Under the pieces are notes generated by a model. That model was not told where the DNA came from and ran no database searches. It was given only the letters and a program-made list of their open reading frames with translations. The translations under genes and the position numbers were made by a program. Below are positions 18,081-28,153 of a stretch of 64,000 bases of DNA, piece after piece (within the stretch, counting starts at the first letter, position 1; each line of letters opens with the position of its first letter). This stretch comes from Psychromonas sp. B3M02 (GTDB lineage: Bacteria > Pseudomonadota > Gammaproteobacteria > Enterobacterales > Psychromonadaceae), in assembly GCF_003318165.1 (NCBI RefSeq), contig NZ_QOCB01000040.1, positions 29,721 through 93,720 of the forward strand. The letters are read 5' to 3'.

Positions 18081-18647
18081 TTATAATGGCTTCACTTGTT
18101 CAGCAATGATACGGCTGAGGTCATCTAATCCTTGTGCTAAAGCAATAACTAATTCCTCGTAGCCGGTTTCTTTAAGTGGTTTATTTATTTGAAAGTAATC
18201 GCTTTTAATGAGCTGGCCTTGTGCGTCAATCAGTAACCATTCCCCACTTAATTCAGCGTCACCTGTGAATGCGCCATTAAACTTAGTGAAATGGATTTGC
18301 AACTTAGGTTGGTTAGTTAACTGCATCGAGGTATTGCGCTCTACTGGCCAGTAGGTACTTTGATTCGTACGTAAGTTAGCCACCATTCGTTGATTAATTT
18401 GTTCGGATAGTTGATGTGCCCAACTATTATGTTTGGCTAACACAACCTTAGTATCCGATACTCTATACACTAGGCTCGCTTGGTCTAGGTAGGTATCTAA
18501 GTTAGTGCTTACTAGTAGCATGGGCAAGCTATTATTTGCTATTGCAGCTGTCGTATTTTCAGGTAATAAAAATAGTGAGTCTTGCTGCACTTCATTATTA
18601 CTGCACCCTGTGATAAATATAACCAATATTAATAACCACTTTTTCAT
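18081..18647 (-). CDS. pqiC: PqiC outer-membrane lipoprotein
   Basis: 188-residue lipoprotein: a short signal peptide with lipobox ITGC (Cys 15), then the PqiC/DUF330 domain. In E. coli PqiC forms the outer-membrane end of the Pqi lipid-transfer bridge. Its start overlaps the pqiB stop (TAATG), and the gene order pqiA-pqiB-pqiC is conserved. Confidence 0.88.
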   Translation of the reverse strand: MKKWLLILVIFITGCSNNEVQQDSLFLLPENTTAAIANNSLPMLLVSTNLDTYLDQASLVYRVSDTKVVLAKHNSWAHQLSEQINQRMVANLRTNQSTYWPVERNTSMQLTNQPKLQIHFTKFNGAFTGDAELSGEWLLIDAQGQLIKSDYFQINKPLKETGYEELVIALAQGLDDLSRIIAEQVKPL

Positions 18648-20293
18648 TAGTTTATTCTCTTTGTTGGAATGGGGTCGTCGATTTGGTCTTCACCAAAAAT
18701 GAGCGAGTTTGGTTTGTCGTTAATTTGTTTTAACACCGGCTGTAACTCCTGCATGACTTTTTCAACTTTATCGAGCGTTTGCTGTAAGTCGTTATAAATT
18801 GCTGAGTTAGGGCTAAAACCTGCTAGTGTTTGTTGCAGCTGTTGTAAGCTAGTCTGGACATCTGCAGGTATCGCTTGCACCTCTTTTTGTGAGATGATCT
18901 CATTGAGTTTATCAAAGGTGTTGTTAGCAGATGTTAAGGTCTGATTTAAAGAATCCATGGTTTTAGTCATTGATCCTGCTACCTCATTTAAAGGAATATC
19001 ATTAAACTTATCCATGAATGAGGATATTTGTTGCTGAATCATCGCCAGTCCTCCTTTTTTGGTGGGGAAAACGTCGTATTCACCTACTTTAGTGATCTTG
19101 AAATCAGGATTTGGCGTGTCGAACTCTGTATCAATGAAGAGGGCTCCTGTTAATAAATTACCGCTTTTTAACTGTCCTTTGAGGCCATTTTTAAAGTGTT
19201 TCTCAATTGTTTCTTGAAAAGTGCTGAGGGAGAGGTTGCGGTCTGCACTAAATAATCTACCTAGATCAATTTTAATTAAGACTTGGATCTTCACCGATGA
19301 GGTATCACCTTGAGGTACCATCATGTCATAGGGTGCTTGTAATACCGTACCAATGCGTATACCGCGATACTCTACAGGCGCGCCAACCGTTAAGCCTCGA
19401 ATTGTTTCATCGAATTCCATGATGAATTTAACATATTGCTTATACAGTCCATTTTGTACTTGTTCATAATTATCAAATAGCGGCAGTTTCACTACGTCGC
19501 TAGCAAAGGGAGTACCGACTCTTTCGCCTGCAGGAATACCAAAAGTAACTCCGCCAGAGAGCAGGCTTTGTAATGAGTCAACCTGTACTTTAAGACCATC
19601 GGCTTTGAGTTGAACATCAACGCCTGAGGTGAGCCAAAATTGCGAACCAGAAAGTAAGAGGTCATCATAGGGTTCGAATATAAATAGCTGATATAAGGCT
19701 TTTTTAGCTTTTAAATCAAAAGAGGTTTTTTCTACGCGTCCCACGGTGAATCCTTGATAGGAAACGGGGTCGCCTACGCTGAGTTTCCCTGCACTATTAT
19801 GGCTTAAAATAACGCGTTTTCCTTTGCTGCCTAATGGGGCAACAGGAGGAAGATCTAATGCTTCAAATGTGAGCTTTTTGGTTTTAGAGTCACCGGGTTG
19901 TATTTGAATATAGGCGCCAGATAAAATAGTGTCCAGACCAGAAATTCCTTCGCTACCTACGCGTGGTTTAACTACCCAAAATTGGGTTTTGTCATTAAGC
20001 ATCCTTTCACTGTCTTTGCTCATTTGGGCTTTTATTTCTATATGATCATAGTTTTCACTCAGTGTTACAGCAGTGACCATACCGACTTTCACATTTAAAG
20101 ATCTTATTTCAGTTTTGCCGACTTTAATCCCTTCGGCCGTAGGCATGATGATGGTGATCTCTGTTCCTTTGTTATTTACATATTGAAATAACATCCATGC
20201 ACCAATAAACAATGCCAATATTGGAATGATCCAGATTGCAGATATCTTTTTCTGTTCTTTTATTGTGGCTTGTACTGGAGTTTCATCACTCAT
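18647..20293 (-). CDS. pqiB: PqiB, MCE-domain intermembrane lipid transport protein
   Basis: 548 residues, almost the same as E. coli PqiB. One N-terminal membrane anchor (residues ~17-37) is followed by three MCE domains beginning near residues 40, 158 and 285 (motifs GIKVGKTEIR, LSVGDPVSYQGFTVG, LTVGAPVEYRGIRIG) and a long helical C-terminus from ~420. Known homologues form a periplasm-spanning tube between inner and outer membranes. It is coupled to pqiC and lies 14 bases after pqiA. Confidence 0.92.
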   Translation of the reverse strand: MSDETPVQATIKEQKKISAIWIIPILALFIGAWMLFQYVNNKGTEITIIMPTAEGIKVGKTEIRSLNVKVGMVTAVTLSENYDHIEIKAQMSKDSERMLNDKTQFWVVKPRVGSEGISGLDTILSGAYIQIQPGDSKTKKLTFEALDLPPVAPLGSKGKRVILSHNSAGKLSVGDPVSYQGFTVGRVEKTSFDLKAKKALYQLFIFEPYDDLLLSGSQFWLTSGVDVQLKADGLKVQVDSLQSLLSGGVTFGIPAGERVGTPFASDVVKLPLFDNYEQVQNGLYKQYVKFIMEFDETIRGLTVGAPVEYRGIRIGTVLQAPYDMMVPQGDTSSVKIQVLIKIDLGRLFSADRNLSLSTFQETIEKHFKNGLKGQLKSGNLLTGALFIDTEFDTPNPDFKITKVGEYDVFPTKKGGLAMIQQQISSFMDKFNDIPLNEVAGSMTKTMDSLNQTLTSANNTFDKLNEIISQKEVQAIPADVQTSLQQLQQTLAGFSPNSAIYNDLQQTLDKVEKVMQELQPVLKQINDKPNSLIFGEDQIDDPIPTKRIN

Positions 20294-20307
20294 TATTGGT
20301 ATCTCTT

Positions 20308-21636
20308 TTAATCATTTATGGGTTGCGAGTATGGTTTGGTTAACTCTGTTTTCTGTGTACTTTGCTCTGCTGATTGACGCCATAACATACGAGAATCAAA
20401 CTTCATTGCTGAAAGCATGGTAAATATAACGACAGCAGCAAAGGAAAGTGCGGCAGGTCCTGGGTAAATTGCCATTAATTTTTGTAATTGAACCAGTGCT
20501 ACTAATATCGCTACGACAAAAATATCGATCATTGACCAGCGTCCGATAAACTCGGTAATGCGGTATATTGTTAGTTTTTTAGCCGCTTCACTCTCAGGTA
20601 GCTTATTGAACTTTTTGGCACTAATAAATAGCCACGCTAACGCAAATATTTTGATCAATGGAATAAACACACTAGCAATAAAGATGATCGCAGCCACTGG
20701 GTAAGAGCCTAATTGCCATAACAGGATCACACCTTCCATAATGGTCGATGGAGTACTGGAGCCTAAGCTTACTGTGTACATCATAGGGTAAAGGTTCGCT
20801 GGAAAATAAAATACAATCGCTGTTAATAGCAGCGCCCATACTTTTTGTAAATTAGCATCCATATCAAAATGATGTAGAGGGCTACCACACCGTAAGCAAG
20901 TCTGTTGTGCTGTTTGATTATCTGGATTTATTTGATGGCAAGTATGGCAACTTAAATGTGTCTGTGAAAGATGCGTATCACCTTCGTAATTGTGTTGAAG
21001 GGATTTGGCAGGAATAAGTTGCTCCCAGAGCCAAATTTTATCAACCAGCGACACACATTTAACCACTAAAACCGCATAGATACAGAAAGTAAAAAATGAA
21101 TAGCCAAGACTGATCTCTGCCAAAGACGCTATTTTCACCAAGCTAACCAGCACCCCAAGTAGGAACACATCCACCATTAACCAAGGCTCTATTATAAATA
21201 GTATTTTACAGCAATGTGTTACATATCTTTTAGGTCGTCCTTTGTTACTTACCGCCTTGTAATATAGGTACAGCATTAAGCTAATGTAGATAAAAGGAAG
21301 TACCAAAACTGTCGCGAATAATAACAACCCTAATAATGTATTTTGATATTCACCTAGCATTTGCGCAGCTTGCAACAAATTAATTTCTTGGGTTAGCCCT
21401 TGTACTGAAAATGACATAAATGGGAAAGAGATACTTAATATTAACATCATCAAACAAGCCGATGCATAAGCTGTGGCTGTTTGGTAAGGCTTTGCTATTT
21501 TTTTAGTAAGCAGATGCTCACATCTAGGACAGTGTGCTTTTTGCTTATCCTGAAGTGCTGGAATGGCGACGACTAAGCCACACTCTTCACAGGATATCGT
21601 TAAATTAGGACTGCTTAATATGGTTTCTGTAGTCAC
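20308..21636 (-). CDS. pqiA: PqiA inner-membrane protein
   Basis: 442 residues with two PqiA repeats, each having a zinc-ribbon pair: CEECG...CPRC near the N-terminus and CHTCH...CLRC in the middle, followed by about four membrane helices each. I propose the GTG at 21636 because it places the first ribbon about 15 residues from the N-terminus, as in other PqiA proteins. The frame runs open to a TTG at 21771, but that 45-residue extension is basic/aromatic and unlike the family. No strong ribosome site is visible at the GTG, so the start is uncertain. Confidence 0.85.
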   Translation of the reverse strand: MTTETILSSPNLTISCEECGLVVAIPALQDKQKAHCPRCEHLLTKKIAKPYQTATAYASACLMMLILSISFPFMSFSVQGLTQEINLLQAAQMLGEYQNTLLGLLLFATVLVLPFIYISLMLYLYYKAVSNKGRPKRYVTHCCKILFIIEPWLMVDVFLLGVLVSLVKIASLAEISLGYSFFTFCIYAVLVVKCVSLVDKIWLWEQLIPAKSLQHNYEGDTHLSQTHLSCHTCHQINPDNQTAQQTCLRCGSPLHHFDMDANLQKVWALLLTAIVFYFPANLYPMMYTVSLGSSTPSTIMEGVILLWQLGSYPVAAIIFIASVFIPLIKIFALAWLFISAKKFNKLPESEAAKKLTIYRITEFIGRWSMIDIFVVAILVALVQLQKLMAIYPGPAALSFAAVVIFTMLSAMKFDSRMLWRQSAEQSTQKTELTKPYSQPIND

Positions 21637-22108
21637 GTTGTTGACGAGTTCACTTTTATTAAGATATGAGACAATACTGATGTAATGGTGTTTGTGTATT
21701 GTGTGAAGCGTTCTTTTTTGATGATAACAGATGTTTTTTTTTACATCTATGACCAGGTAAGCGTAATACAAAATGCAGAAAAGTTATTTATAGTTACCAA
21801 ACTACCGGTAAATATTTTAGCTAAATAAATCGAATTAACGTAGGAGTGAAGATAAAAAGCCAATAATAAAACATTTTGTTGGCGTTATAAGCCTATATTG
21901 TTGTTAATTCTTAAAAATAATAAAGATTCCTACTTGTTAACAACAAAAACTCTCCTATATTAAATTGAATAAAATCATTACTTAGTTCACAAATTTTACA
22001 ATGAATGTAATATCAGTGTTATTGAAATTAATCACATCGATGTACTAGTTTGATTAATATTTTACTTAAAACAGTTTTACTACATCACTTTTACTATTAG
22101 GACCCATA
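21637..22108. other. intergenic region between divergent pqiA and chemoreceptor genes
   Basis: About 470 very AT-rich bases. It must hold the promoters of pqiABC (minus) and the chemoreceptor (plus). I see no RNA gene, no strong palindrome beyond short TTACC/GGTAA arms near 21799-21817, and no clear SoxS-type operator. Confidence 0.5.
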
Positions 22109-23980
22109 ATGGCTATTTCGATCGGATTTAAACAACGCATAATATTAGCAGCTACTCTTTTATTAGGCGTCTCTTTATTAGTCTCAAATTGGGTGTCATA
22201 TAGTACAACCCGTACAGAAAGCGTTGCAGAAGTTGATAGGAATTCTGCAGCTGTTTTAAAAATGGTTAAGGAAGATATTAATGCTTGGTTGCAGAGTAGT
22301 CAGAAGGTTATTACAAGTGCCAAAAGCTTATTAAATAGCGACGACACAGCAAAAAAAGTAGAAATAGCTAAATTATTAGTTTCTTCAACTCCTTTAGATG
22401 CGGTTAACTTTGCTGATCAAACTGGTTTTACTGTTGGTAACTCTGGTGTTATTGATAATTATGATGCGACTCAAGAGGAGTGGTATCAAGATGCTAAAGC
22501 TGCAAATAAGCTAATCATCACAGACATTTATTTTGATAAAGGTATTTCTGATAAATACATGTTCAGCTTTTTAGATGTTGGTAACAATGGAGTCATTGGG
22601 GGTGATATCTTTTTAGAAGCAGTTGATCACTTCATTAACGACGTTGACTTTAAAGGTGCTGAAATCAGTATTTATGATGCTAATGGAGGTTTGATTAGTA
22701 CGTCAGGAAATGGTGAGTACGGAGACCGAATAAGCGATAAAAACTTAGAGCAACAAGTGTTAAGAAATGATCAAGGTAAATTCTTTTATCAAAAAAATGG
22801 CCATCAACAACAAGCTGTTTATGATGACTTAACCTTACTCGGTGGTAAGAAATGGCATATCGTCATGGATATTAATGAGTCAATTGTTTACCAATTTCTA
22901 GATGAGCAACTTATCTCTGCAATTATTACAGCGGCAATTTTAATAATAGTGACGATTATTTTATTAGTATTGACGTTAGCTAAAATTTATACCCCTATTA
23001 TTTCGTTAAAAGAAAGAATCGGTAGTTTGGCTCAAGGCGAAGGTGACCTGACACAACGTTTAGAAGTGAAAGGCAATGATGACCTTGCGCAAATTGCACG
23101 AGATGTGAATTCGTTTATTAGTCAGTTACAAACGATGCTGATTGATGTGTTAACTTCATCTGCAGATATTTCAGAAGAAATTAAGCACCTTAAGCAAGCT
23201 TCTTTGGCTAATACTCAATCACTTAAAATGCATTCTGATGAAACAAATCAAGTAGTGGCTGCGATTACAGAAATGAGTGCGTCGGCTAATGCCGTTGCTG
23301 ATAATGCAAGACAAACGGCGCTAAGCACACAACAAACCAGTGATGAAGCGTTAGTATCGAAAGAACTGGTTCATACTTCTTCAGAAAGCGTAAGAATGTT
23401 AGTGACAGAAGTCGATGTTGCTTCAGAACGTATTAATACGATGAATGAAAATACACAAGAAATAGTCTCGGTATTAAGTGTTATTGGTGCTATTGCTGAT
23501 CAAACTAACTTGTTAGCGTTAAACGCAGCGATTGAAGCTGCTCGAGCTGGTGAGCAAGGTCGAGGGTTTGCTGTTGTTGCTGATGAAGTCAGATCGTTGG
23601 CTGCCAGAACACAGACTAGCACTGCTGAAATTAATGAAATCTTGTTAAAACTGACTAGTGATGCGGTACTATCGGTTAAAGCAATGGAAACGACTAAAGA
23701 GAGCTGTCAAAGTACTACTGATAACACCATCCGTGTTGGTAGCGGATTAGATGCAATGGTCGGTTCGATAATCGAAGTTAATGAATTAAGCTCGCAAATT
23801 GCAACTGCCGCCTCTGAGCAAAGTACGGTGGCTGATGAAATCAGTCGTAATATGTCGTCAATTCAACACATGGTGAATGATTTAACAGAGAATGGTCGAT
23901 TAACCAGTAATAGCACAGAGAACTTAGTAACAGCAAACCAACAGCTAGATGCATTAGTCAGTCGTTTTAAATTAAATTAA
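22109..23980 (+). CDS. methyl-accepting chemotaxis protein with dCache-type sensor
   Basis: 623 residues. Membrane helix 1 (~10-30), a periplasmic double-Cache-like sensor (~35-265; [21 protein letters not shown] near residue 128), membrane helix 2 (~268-292), HAMP (~293-346), then a long coiled-coil signalling domain with the invariant tip [21 protein letters not shown] near residue 465. The sensor lacks the arginine of the canonical dCache amino-acid motif (YxxRxWY), so the ligand is open. It is a single-gene unit followed by a terminator. Confidence 0.93.
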   Translation: MAISIGFKQRIILAATLLLGVSLLVSNWVSYSTTRTESVAEVDRNSAAVLKMVKEDINAWLQSSQKVITSAKSLLNSDDTAKKVEIAKLLVSSTPLDAVNFADQTGFTVGNSGVIDNYDATQEEWYQDAKAANKLIITDIYFDKGISDKYMFSFLDVGNNGVIGGDIFLEAVDHFINDVDFKGAEISIYDANGGLISTSGNGEYGDRISDKNLEQQVLRNDQGKFFYQKNGHQQQAVYDDLTLLGGKKWHIVMDINESIVYQFLDEQLISAIITAAILIIVTIILLVLTLAKIYTPIISLKERIGSLAQGEGDLTQRLEVKGNDDLAQIARDVNSFISQLQTMLIDVLTSSADISEEIKHLKQASLANTQSLKMHSDETNQVVAAITEMSASANAVADNARQTALSTQQTSDEALVSKELVHTSSESVRMLVTEVDVASERINTMNENTQEIVSVLSVIGAIADQTNLLALNAAIEAARAGEQGRGFAVVADEVRSLAARTQTSTAEINEILLKLTSDAVLSVKAMETTKESCQSTTDNTIRVGSGLDAMVGSIIEVNELSSQIATAASEQSTVADEISRNMSSIQHMVNDLTENGRLTSNSTENLVTANQQLDALVSRFKLN

Positions 23981-23993
23981 ACGAGCGAGTATG

Positions 23994-24025
23994 ATCCCTT
24001 TTATAGCTTTTATGAAAGGGATTTT
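23994..24025 (+). terminator. rho-independent terminator of the chemoreceptor gene
   Basis: ATCCCTTT and AAAGGGAT form a perfect 8-bp stem with a 13-base loop, followed by a short T run, 14 bases after the stop codon. Confidence 0.7.
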
Positions 24026-24068
24026 AGTTGCGTAAGCGTCATGTTGTTTATTAACAATAGTCTCTTCT

Positions 24069-24088
24069 TTTCGCGCTTGATCGCGAAA
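24069..24088. repeat. GC-rich palindrome upstream of the LuxR gene
   Basis: TTTCGCG and CGCGAAA form a perfect 7-bp stem with loop CTTGAT. It stands out in an AT-rich region about 90 bases upstream of a LuxR-type regulator gene. It may be an operator or a transcript hairpin. Confidence 0.5.
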
Positions 24089-24178
24089 CAATCTCCTTTA
24101 GCTCCATTTATTATTATACTCTCTACATTCCCTTAGCAATTTGCTAACTTATGAATAAATGGATTGATGAGAGTATTT

Positions 24179-24973
24179 ATGCATAAAGACCAACTCACTT
24201 TTAATAATATGATCACTTATGGTATCGCTGATTTAATATTATCTATTGGCGATGCTGCTTTTTTTGACAAATTAACGTATTTGTTAAAGTCCGCGGCGAG
24301 CTTCGATGATTATGTGATTTTAATTTACCATCCAACGGAATCTCCAACGGTATTGAATTCCTCTTTTGCTATTGATGAAATGGCCGTTTGGGAGCGTTAC
24401 CTTGCAGGGGCCTATTTATTGAGTCCATTTTACAATTATGGGGTTAATCAAGGTAAAGAAGGGTTTGTCACATTAGATGAAATTGTACCCGATGATTTTT
24501 ATCAAAGTGCTTATTATGAAGATTATTTTCGTCAGTCTAAATTAGTTGATGAGACCTGCTTTTCCGTGCAGGGGGCTAACAATAATGTGTACTTGTTATC
24601 GTTAGGGAGAACAAAAACCTTATCTAAATTCAGTGAGCGCATGTTAGTAAGATTAAGGGAGTTATATCCTATTTTTAGTTCAGCAGTAAAAATGCATGAT
24701 AAAACACAACACCTGCCAGAGCGACAATCTCATCTAAAAATAAAAGAGTATATCGCTGAGTTTGGCATGGATGTGTTAACTCCTAGGGAGCATGAAGTTA
24801 CGCTACTGTTGATTCGTGGTTACTCCACTAAGGAAGCCGCTCGTTTACTTAATATCTCCTCTGAAACAGAACGTGTACACCGTAAAAATATTTATACTAA
24901 GCTACAAGTCAATTCTCAGCATGAGTTACTCGCCAAGATTTTTGACGACATTGTAAACCTTACTCCAAACTAA
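24179..24973 (+). CDS. LuxR-family transcriptional regulator
   Basis: 264 residues. The C-terminal LuxR/GerE helix-turn-helix (~195-255) reads LTPREHEVTLLLIRGYSTKEAARLLNISSETERVHRKNIYTKL. The N-terminal ~180 residues have no domain I can name; they look like a compact sensory domain and are not a receiver. I chose the ATG at 24179, which follows GAGAG by 5 bases; ATG 24167 and TTG 24164 are possible. It sits about 100 bases before the amidohydrolase gene and is the only regulator next to that island, so it probably controls it. Confidence 0.85.
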   Translation: MHKDQLTFNNMITYGIADLILSIGDAAFFDKLTYLLKSAASFDDYVILIYHPTESPTVLNSSFAIDEMAVWERYLAGAYLLSPFYNYGVNQGKEGFVTLDEIVPDDFYQSAYYEDYFRQSKLVDETCFSVQGANNNVYLLSLGRTKTLSKFSERMLVRLRELYPIFSSAVKMHDKTQHLPERQSHLKIKEYIAEFGMDVLTPREHEVTLLLIRGYSTKEAARLLNISSETERVHRKNIYTKLQVNSQHELLAKIFDDIVNLTPN

Positions 24974-25071
24974 TTTTTGCTTTAACTATGTCTATACCGC
25001 AATTGGGTAATAGTACTCAGTAAATTCTATCTTTATGATAATTTTAACGATTATCAAGGTAGCAGAGACTG

Positions 25072-26307
25072 ATGACAGATTTACAAATTAAGCCGGAACG
25101 ATTACTTTCATTTATTGCTGAAATGGCAAATATTGGTGGTACTGCTAATGGAGGCTGTAATCGCCAAGCGCTGACTGAAGAAGACCGCATTGGCCGTTCA
25201 TTATTCTTAAAGTGGTGCAATACAATTGGTGGTGTTGCTCGGCTTGATAGCATGGGTAATATCTTTGTACATTTTAAAGGAACTGATACCACTAAATTAC
25301 CTGTATTAATGGGGTCGCATTTAGATACCCAACCCTCTGGTGGTAAATTTGATGGTGTGTATGGTGTGCTTGCCGCATTAGAGGTGATGTCTTCGTTACA
25401 TGATCAAAACATAACTTTGGCTCATCCTGTCGAAATTGTAGTATGGAGTAATGAAGAAGGATCTCGGTTTAGTCCTGCCATGTCTGGATCTGGGGTGTTT
25501 GCTGGTAAGTTATCACAATCAACTCTTTATCAATCTGTGGATGATCAAGGTGTTAGTTATTATCAAGCCTTACTCGAGACAGACCAACTTGGCGACCTTC
25601 CCTGTCAAGCTTTCCCTTTCGCTGCCGCATTAGAGTTACATATTGAGCAAGGACCTATTTTAGAAGCTGAGAAGAAGAGTATTGGTATCGTCACTGGTGT
25701 ACAGGGAATGAATTGGTATCAAATTACACTTTCAGGTGAAACCACACATGCCGGGCCAACGCCAATGTCGATGCGTAAAGATCCGGTTCAAGGATTGAAT
25801 ACCGTTTTACCCGCTATCTATGCAAAAGTTGCTGAATATGGGGAACAGGCGAGGATCACTATCGGCAAAATAACAACCATTCCCGCTTCACCAAATACGG
25901 TACCTGAGCATGTTATTTTCACATTAGACTTAAGACACCCAACACAATCTATCTTAGATAAGATGTCAAATGAAGTATTGACGCTATGTCAACAAGTCCC
26001 ACCTATTTTAAGCGCCAAGGTCGATGTGCTATGGCAATCACCTGCAGTTGAATTTGATCCACGTTGTACTGAAGTGGTGCGCCATTCAGCTAAAAAACTC
26101 AATATGAATGCGATGCCGATAGTGTCTGGTGCTGGTCACGATTCAGTGTATTTATCTACTGTTGGGCCTACTGGAATGATTTTTGTGCCATGTAAAGATG
26201 GCATTTCTCATAACGAAAAAGAGCATGTTGAACCTAAACATTTAATTGCTGGTGGCAATGTTCTATTGCATAGCTTGATGCAATTAGCACAAGAAAAGGA
26301 ACAGTAA
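25072..26307 (+). CDS. Zn-dependent amidohydrolase of the hydantoinase/carbamoylase family (M20)
   Basis: 411 residues. M20-type di-metal ligands are visible: GSHLDTQ (near 82), KFDGVYGVL, NEEGSRF (near 127), ELHIEQGP (near 190) and a C-terminal SHNEKEHV. The family includes N-carbamoyl-L-amino-acid hydrolase, allantoate amidohydrolase and beta-ureidopropionase, all of which cleave a ureido/carbamoyl group to release ammonia and CO2. It is the first enzyme of a plus-strand operon, with a guanidine-modifying enzyme next to it, so a ureido acid is a likely substrate. The exact substrate is unknown. Confidence 0.88.
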   Translation: MTDLQIKPERLLSFIAEMANIGGTANGGCNRQALTEEDRIGRSLFLKWCNTIGGVARLDSMGNIFVHFKGTDTTKLPVLMGSHLDTQPSGGKFDGVYGVLAALEVMSSLHDQNITLAHPVEIVVWSNEEGSRFSPAMSGSGVFAGKLSQSTLYQSVDDQGVSYYQALLETDQLGDLPCQAFPFAAALELHIEQGPILEAEKKSIGIVTGVQGMNWYQITLSGETTHAGPTPMSMRKDPVQGLNTVLPAIYAKVAEYGEQARITIGKITTIPASPNTVPEHVIFTLDLRHPTQSILDKMSNEVLTLCQQVPPILSAKVDVLWQSPAVEFDPRCTEVVRHSAKKLNMNAMPIVSGAGHDSVYLSTVGPTGMIFVPCKDGISHNEKEHVEPKHLIAGGNVLLHSLMQLAQEKEQ

Positions 26308-26309
26308 AA

Positions 26310-27218
26310 ATGGATAACTTATTAAGCCGCCGTCAAATCAATGGTGGAACAACTCCTTTAACTGATTGGGGTATTGCTTCTGAAACAGGACGCTTAAAAG
26401 AGGTATTAGTGGGGCCTATTGACCATTTTGAATGGCGCTCAGGCAACTCTACGTCACGACGTCATATGGATGCCGGTGAGCGTTATGATTTGAACGTTGC
26501 AAAAGCACAATACAACGAAATGCTTGATGTTTACCGTGAAACAGGAGTTAACGTACATTTTTTAAATGCGAAGTCGGAGCAACCTTATTCTATTTACGCA
26601 CGAGACTCATCAGTGATGACGCCATGGGGGCCTATTATTAGCCAAATGTATAGTCCTTGGAGGCAAAGCGAGTGGTTAACTGTTTTGGAGTTTTATACCA
26701 AACAGAATATTCCTATTTTTGATGTGGTCACCGCGGGTAATTTTGAAGGTGGTGACTTTATGCTGATTGAGCCGGGCGTTGTGCTTTGCGGCTACTCTGG
26801 CGAGCGAACTAACCAAGCTGGTATGAATCAAGTAAAAGGTTGGTTTGAAAAAGAGGGGTGGGAATTTCAAGGAATTAAGTTTGACCCTCACTTTTTACAT
26901 ATGGATGTGCAATGTGTAATGGTGGCAGAGAAATTAGCGGCTGTGTGTACTGCGGTCGCGCCAGATAATTTATTGAAGTGGTTAAAAAGTAAAAACATCG
27001 ACATTATCGATATTCCTTATAAAGAAGCGATGGAACTAGGTTGTAATATCGTGTCGCTGGGCGACGAAAGAGTGTTAATCCCATCGGATAGCTTGACCTT
27101 AAGAGACCAATGTAATGCGAGAGGATTAACAGTATTTGACCCTGATATATCGATGATTACAAAAGGTGGTGGCGGTGTACATTGTATGTGCCAAGCACTT
27201 AAAAGAGATGAAAAATAA
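26310..27218 (+). CDS. amidinotransferase/amidinohydrolase-family enzyme (arginine deiminase/DDAH/AGAT superfamily)
   Basis: 302 residues of the guanidino-group modifying superfamily. Catalytic landmarks are the acidic EGGD (near residue 146), HMD (near 196), and a C-terminal GGGGVHCMC with the nucleophilic cysteine near residue 294. Such enzymes either hydrolyse a guanidine to a ureido compound or move the amidino group. The C-terminal GGGxHC resembles glycine amidinotransferases more than DDAH, but the adjacent carbamoylase argues for hydrolysis. It starts 2 bases after the preceding stop. Confidence 0.82.
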   Translation: MDNLLSRRQINGGTTPLTDWGIASETGRLKEVLVGPIDHFEWRSGNSTSRRHMDAGERYDLNVAKAQYNEMLDVYRETGVNVHFLNAKSEQPYSIYARDSSVMTPWGPIISQMYSPWRQSEWLTVLEFYTKQNIPIFDVVTAGNFEGGDFMLIEPGVVLCGYSGERTNQAGMNQVKGWFEKEGWEFQGIKFDPHFLHMDVQCVMVAEKLAAVCTAVAPDNLLKWLKSKNIDIIDIPYKEAMELGCNIVSLGDERVLIPSDSLTLRDQCNARGLTVFDPDISMITKGGGGVHCMCQALKRDEK

Positions 27219-27270
27219 ATCGCTGTATTGATGCACTATAAAATAAATGAGCAGTAAAGGTAATAAAGCA

Positions 27271-28116
27271 ATGGAATTAGCATTATATCGAACATTATGG
27301 GGTGTTAAAGAGCCTATTACAGCATTAGCCGATAAACTAAATGCCGCTGGTTTTGAAGGCGTAGAAGGCAGGATCCCTACCGATCCTGATGCAAGACAAA
27401 TATTTAAACAGGCTTTAAAAACAACGGGTTTAGACTACATTGCGATTATTTTTACCGGTGGTGACGTTATTCCTGATCAAAGTATGACGGTAGATGATCA
27501 CTTAAATGTGCTCGCTGAACAGCTTGTTTACGCTAAAGAATTAAATGCACAATTTGTTAATGTATTAGCCGGCAATGACCGTTGGTCGATGACAACGCAA
27601 GTGACATTTTTTACAAAAGCAGTCGCGATTTCAAAAAAATTAGGGGTGACATGTAGTTTTGAAACTCACCGAGGCACATCACTTTATAGCCCGTGGGTGA
27701 CTCTGGAATTAATGGAAAAAGTGCCTGAGATGTTATTTACAATGGATATTAGCCATTGGATTTTAGTGGCTGAACGTCTATTAGACCGACCTGAAGATGA
27801 CCTATCAGTGTTCTTGAAGCGTGTGTTTCATATCCAAGCGAGGATCGGTTATGACCAAGGCGCACAAGTGCCGCATCCTGCTGCACCTGAGTATCAAGCC
27901 TCGTTGGCCTTTCATCAACATTTATGGGAACAGGTGTGGGCAAATCATCAATCAGAAGGGCGTAAAATCACTACTATGACAACAGAGTTTGGCCCAGATG
28001 GTTATTTACATCACCTCCCTTTTACCAATGTGCCCGTTGCTGATTTATGGTCATTAAACGATTGGATGGCACAAGAAGAAAGAGCGCATTTTTCACGATT
28101 TAAACAAGCGTTATAA
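27271..28116 (+). CDS. sugar phosphate isomerase/epimerase-like TIM-barrel protein
   Basis: 281 residues, AP-endonuclease-2-like TIM barrel. It begins MELALYRTLWG; barrel strands carry FVNVLAGNDRWS, CSFETHRGTSLYSPW (near 137) and FTMDISHWIL (near 165), with likely metal-binding Glu, Asp and His. ATG 27271 is preferred over 27247 because AAAGG lies upstream and the protein then starts at the first barrel strand. Function inside this island is unknown; relatives include xylose/inosose/hydroxypyruvate isomerases. Confidence 0.78.
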   Translation: MELALYRTLWGVKEPITALADKLNAAGFEGVEGRIPTDPDARQIFKQALKTTGLDYIAIIFTGGDVIPDQSMTVDDHLNVLAEQLVYAKELNAQFVNVLAGNDRWSMTTQVTFFTKAVAISKKLGVTCSFETHRGTSLYSPWVTLELMEKVPEMLFTMDISHWILVAERLLDRPEDDLSVFLKRVFHIQARIGYDQGAQVPHPAAPEYQASLAFHQHLWEQVWANHQSEGRKITTMTTEFGPDGYLHHLPFTNVPVADLWSLNDWMAQEERAHFSRFKQAL

Positions 28117-28153
28117 GTTAAACGTAACCAATTGATAGATTTAAAGGATTAAC

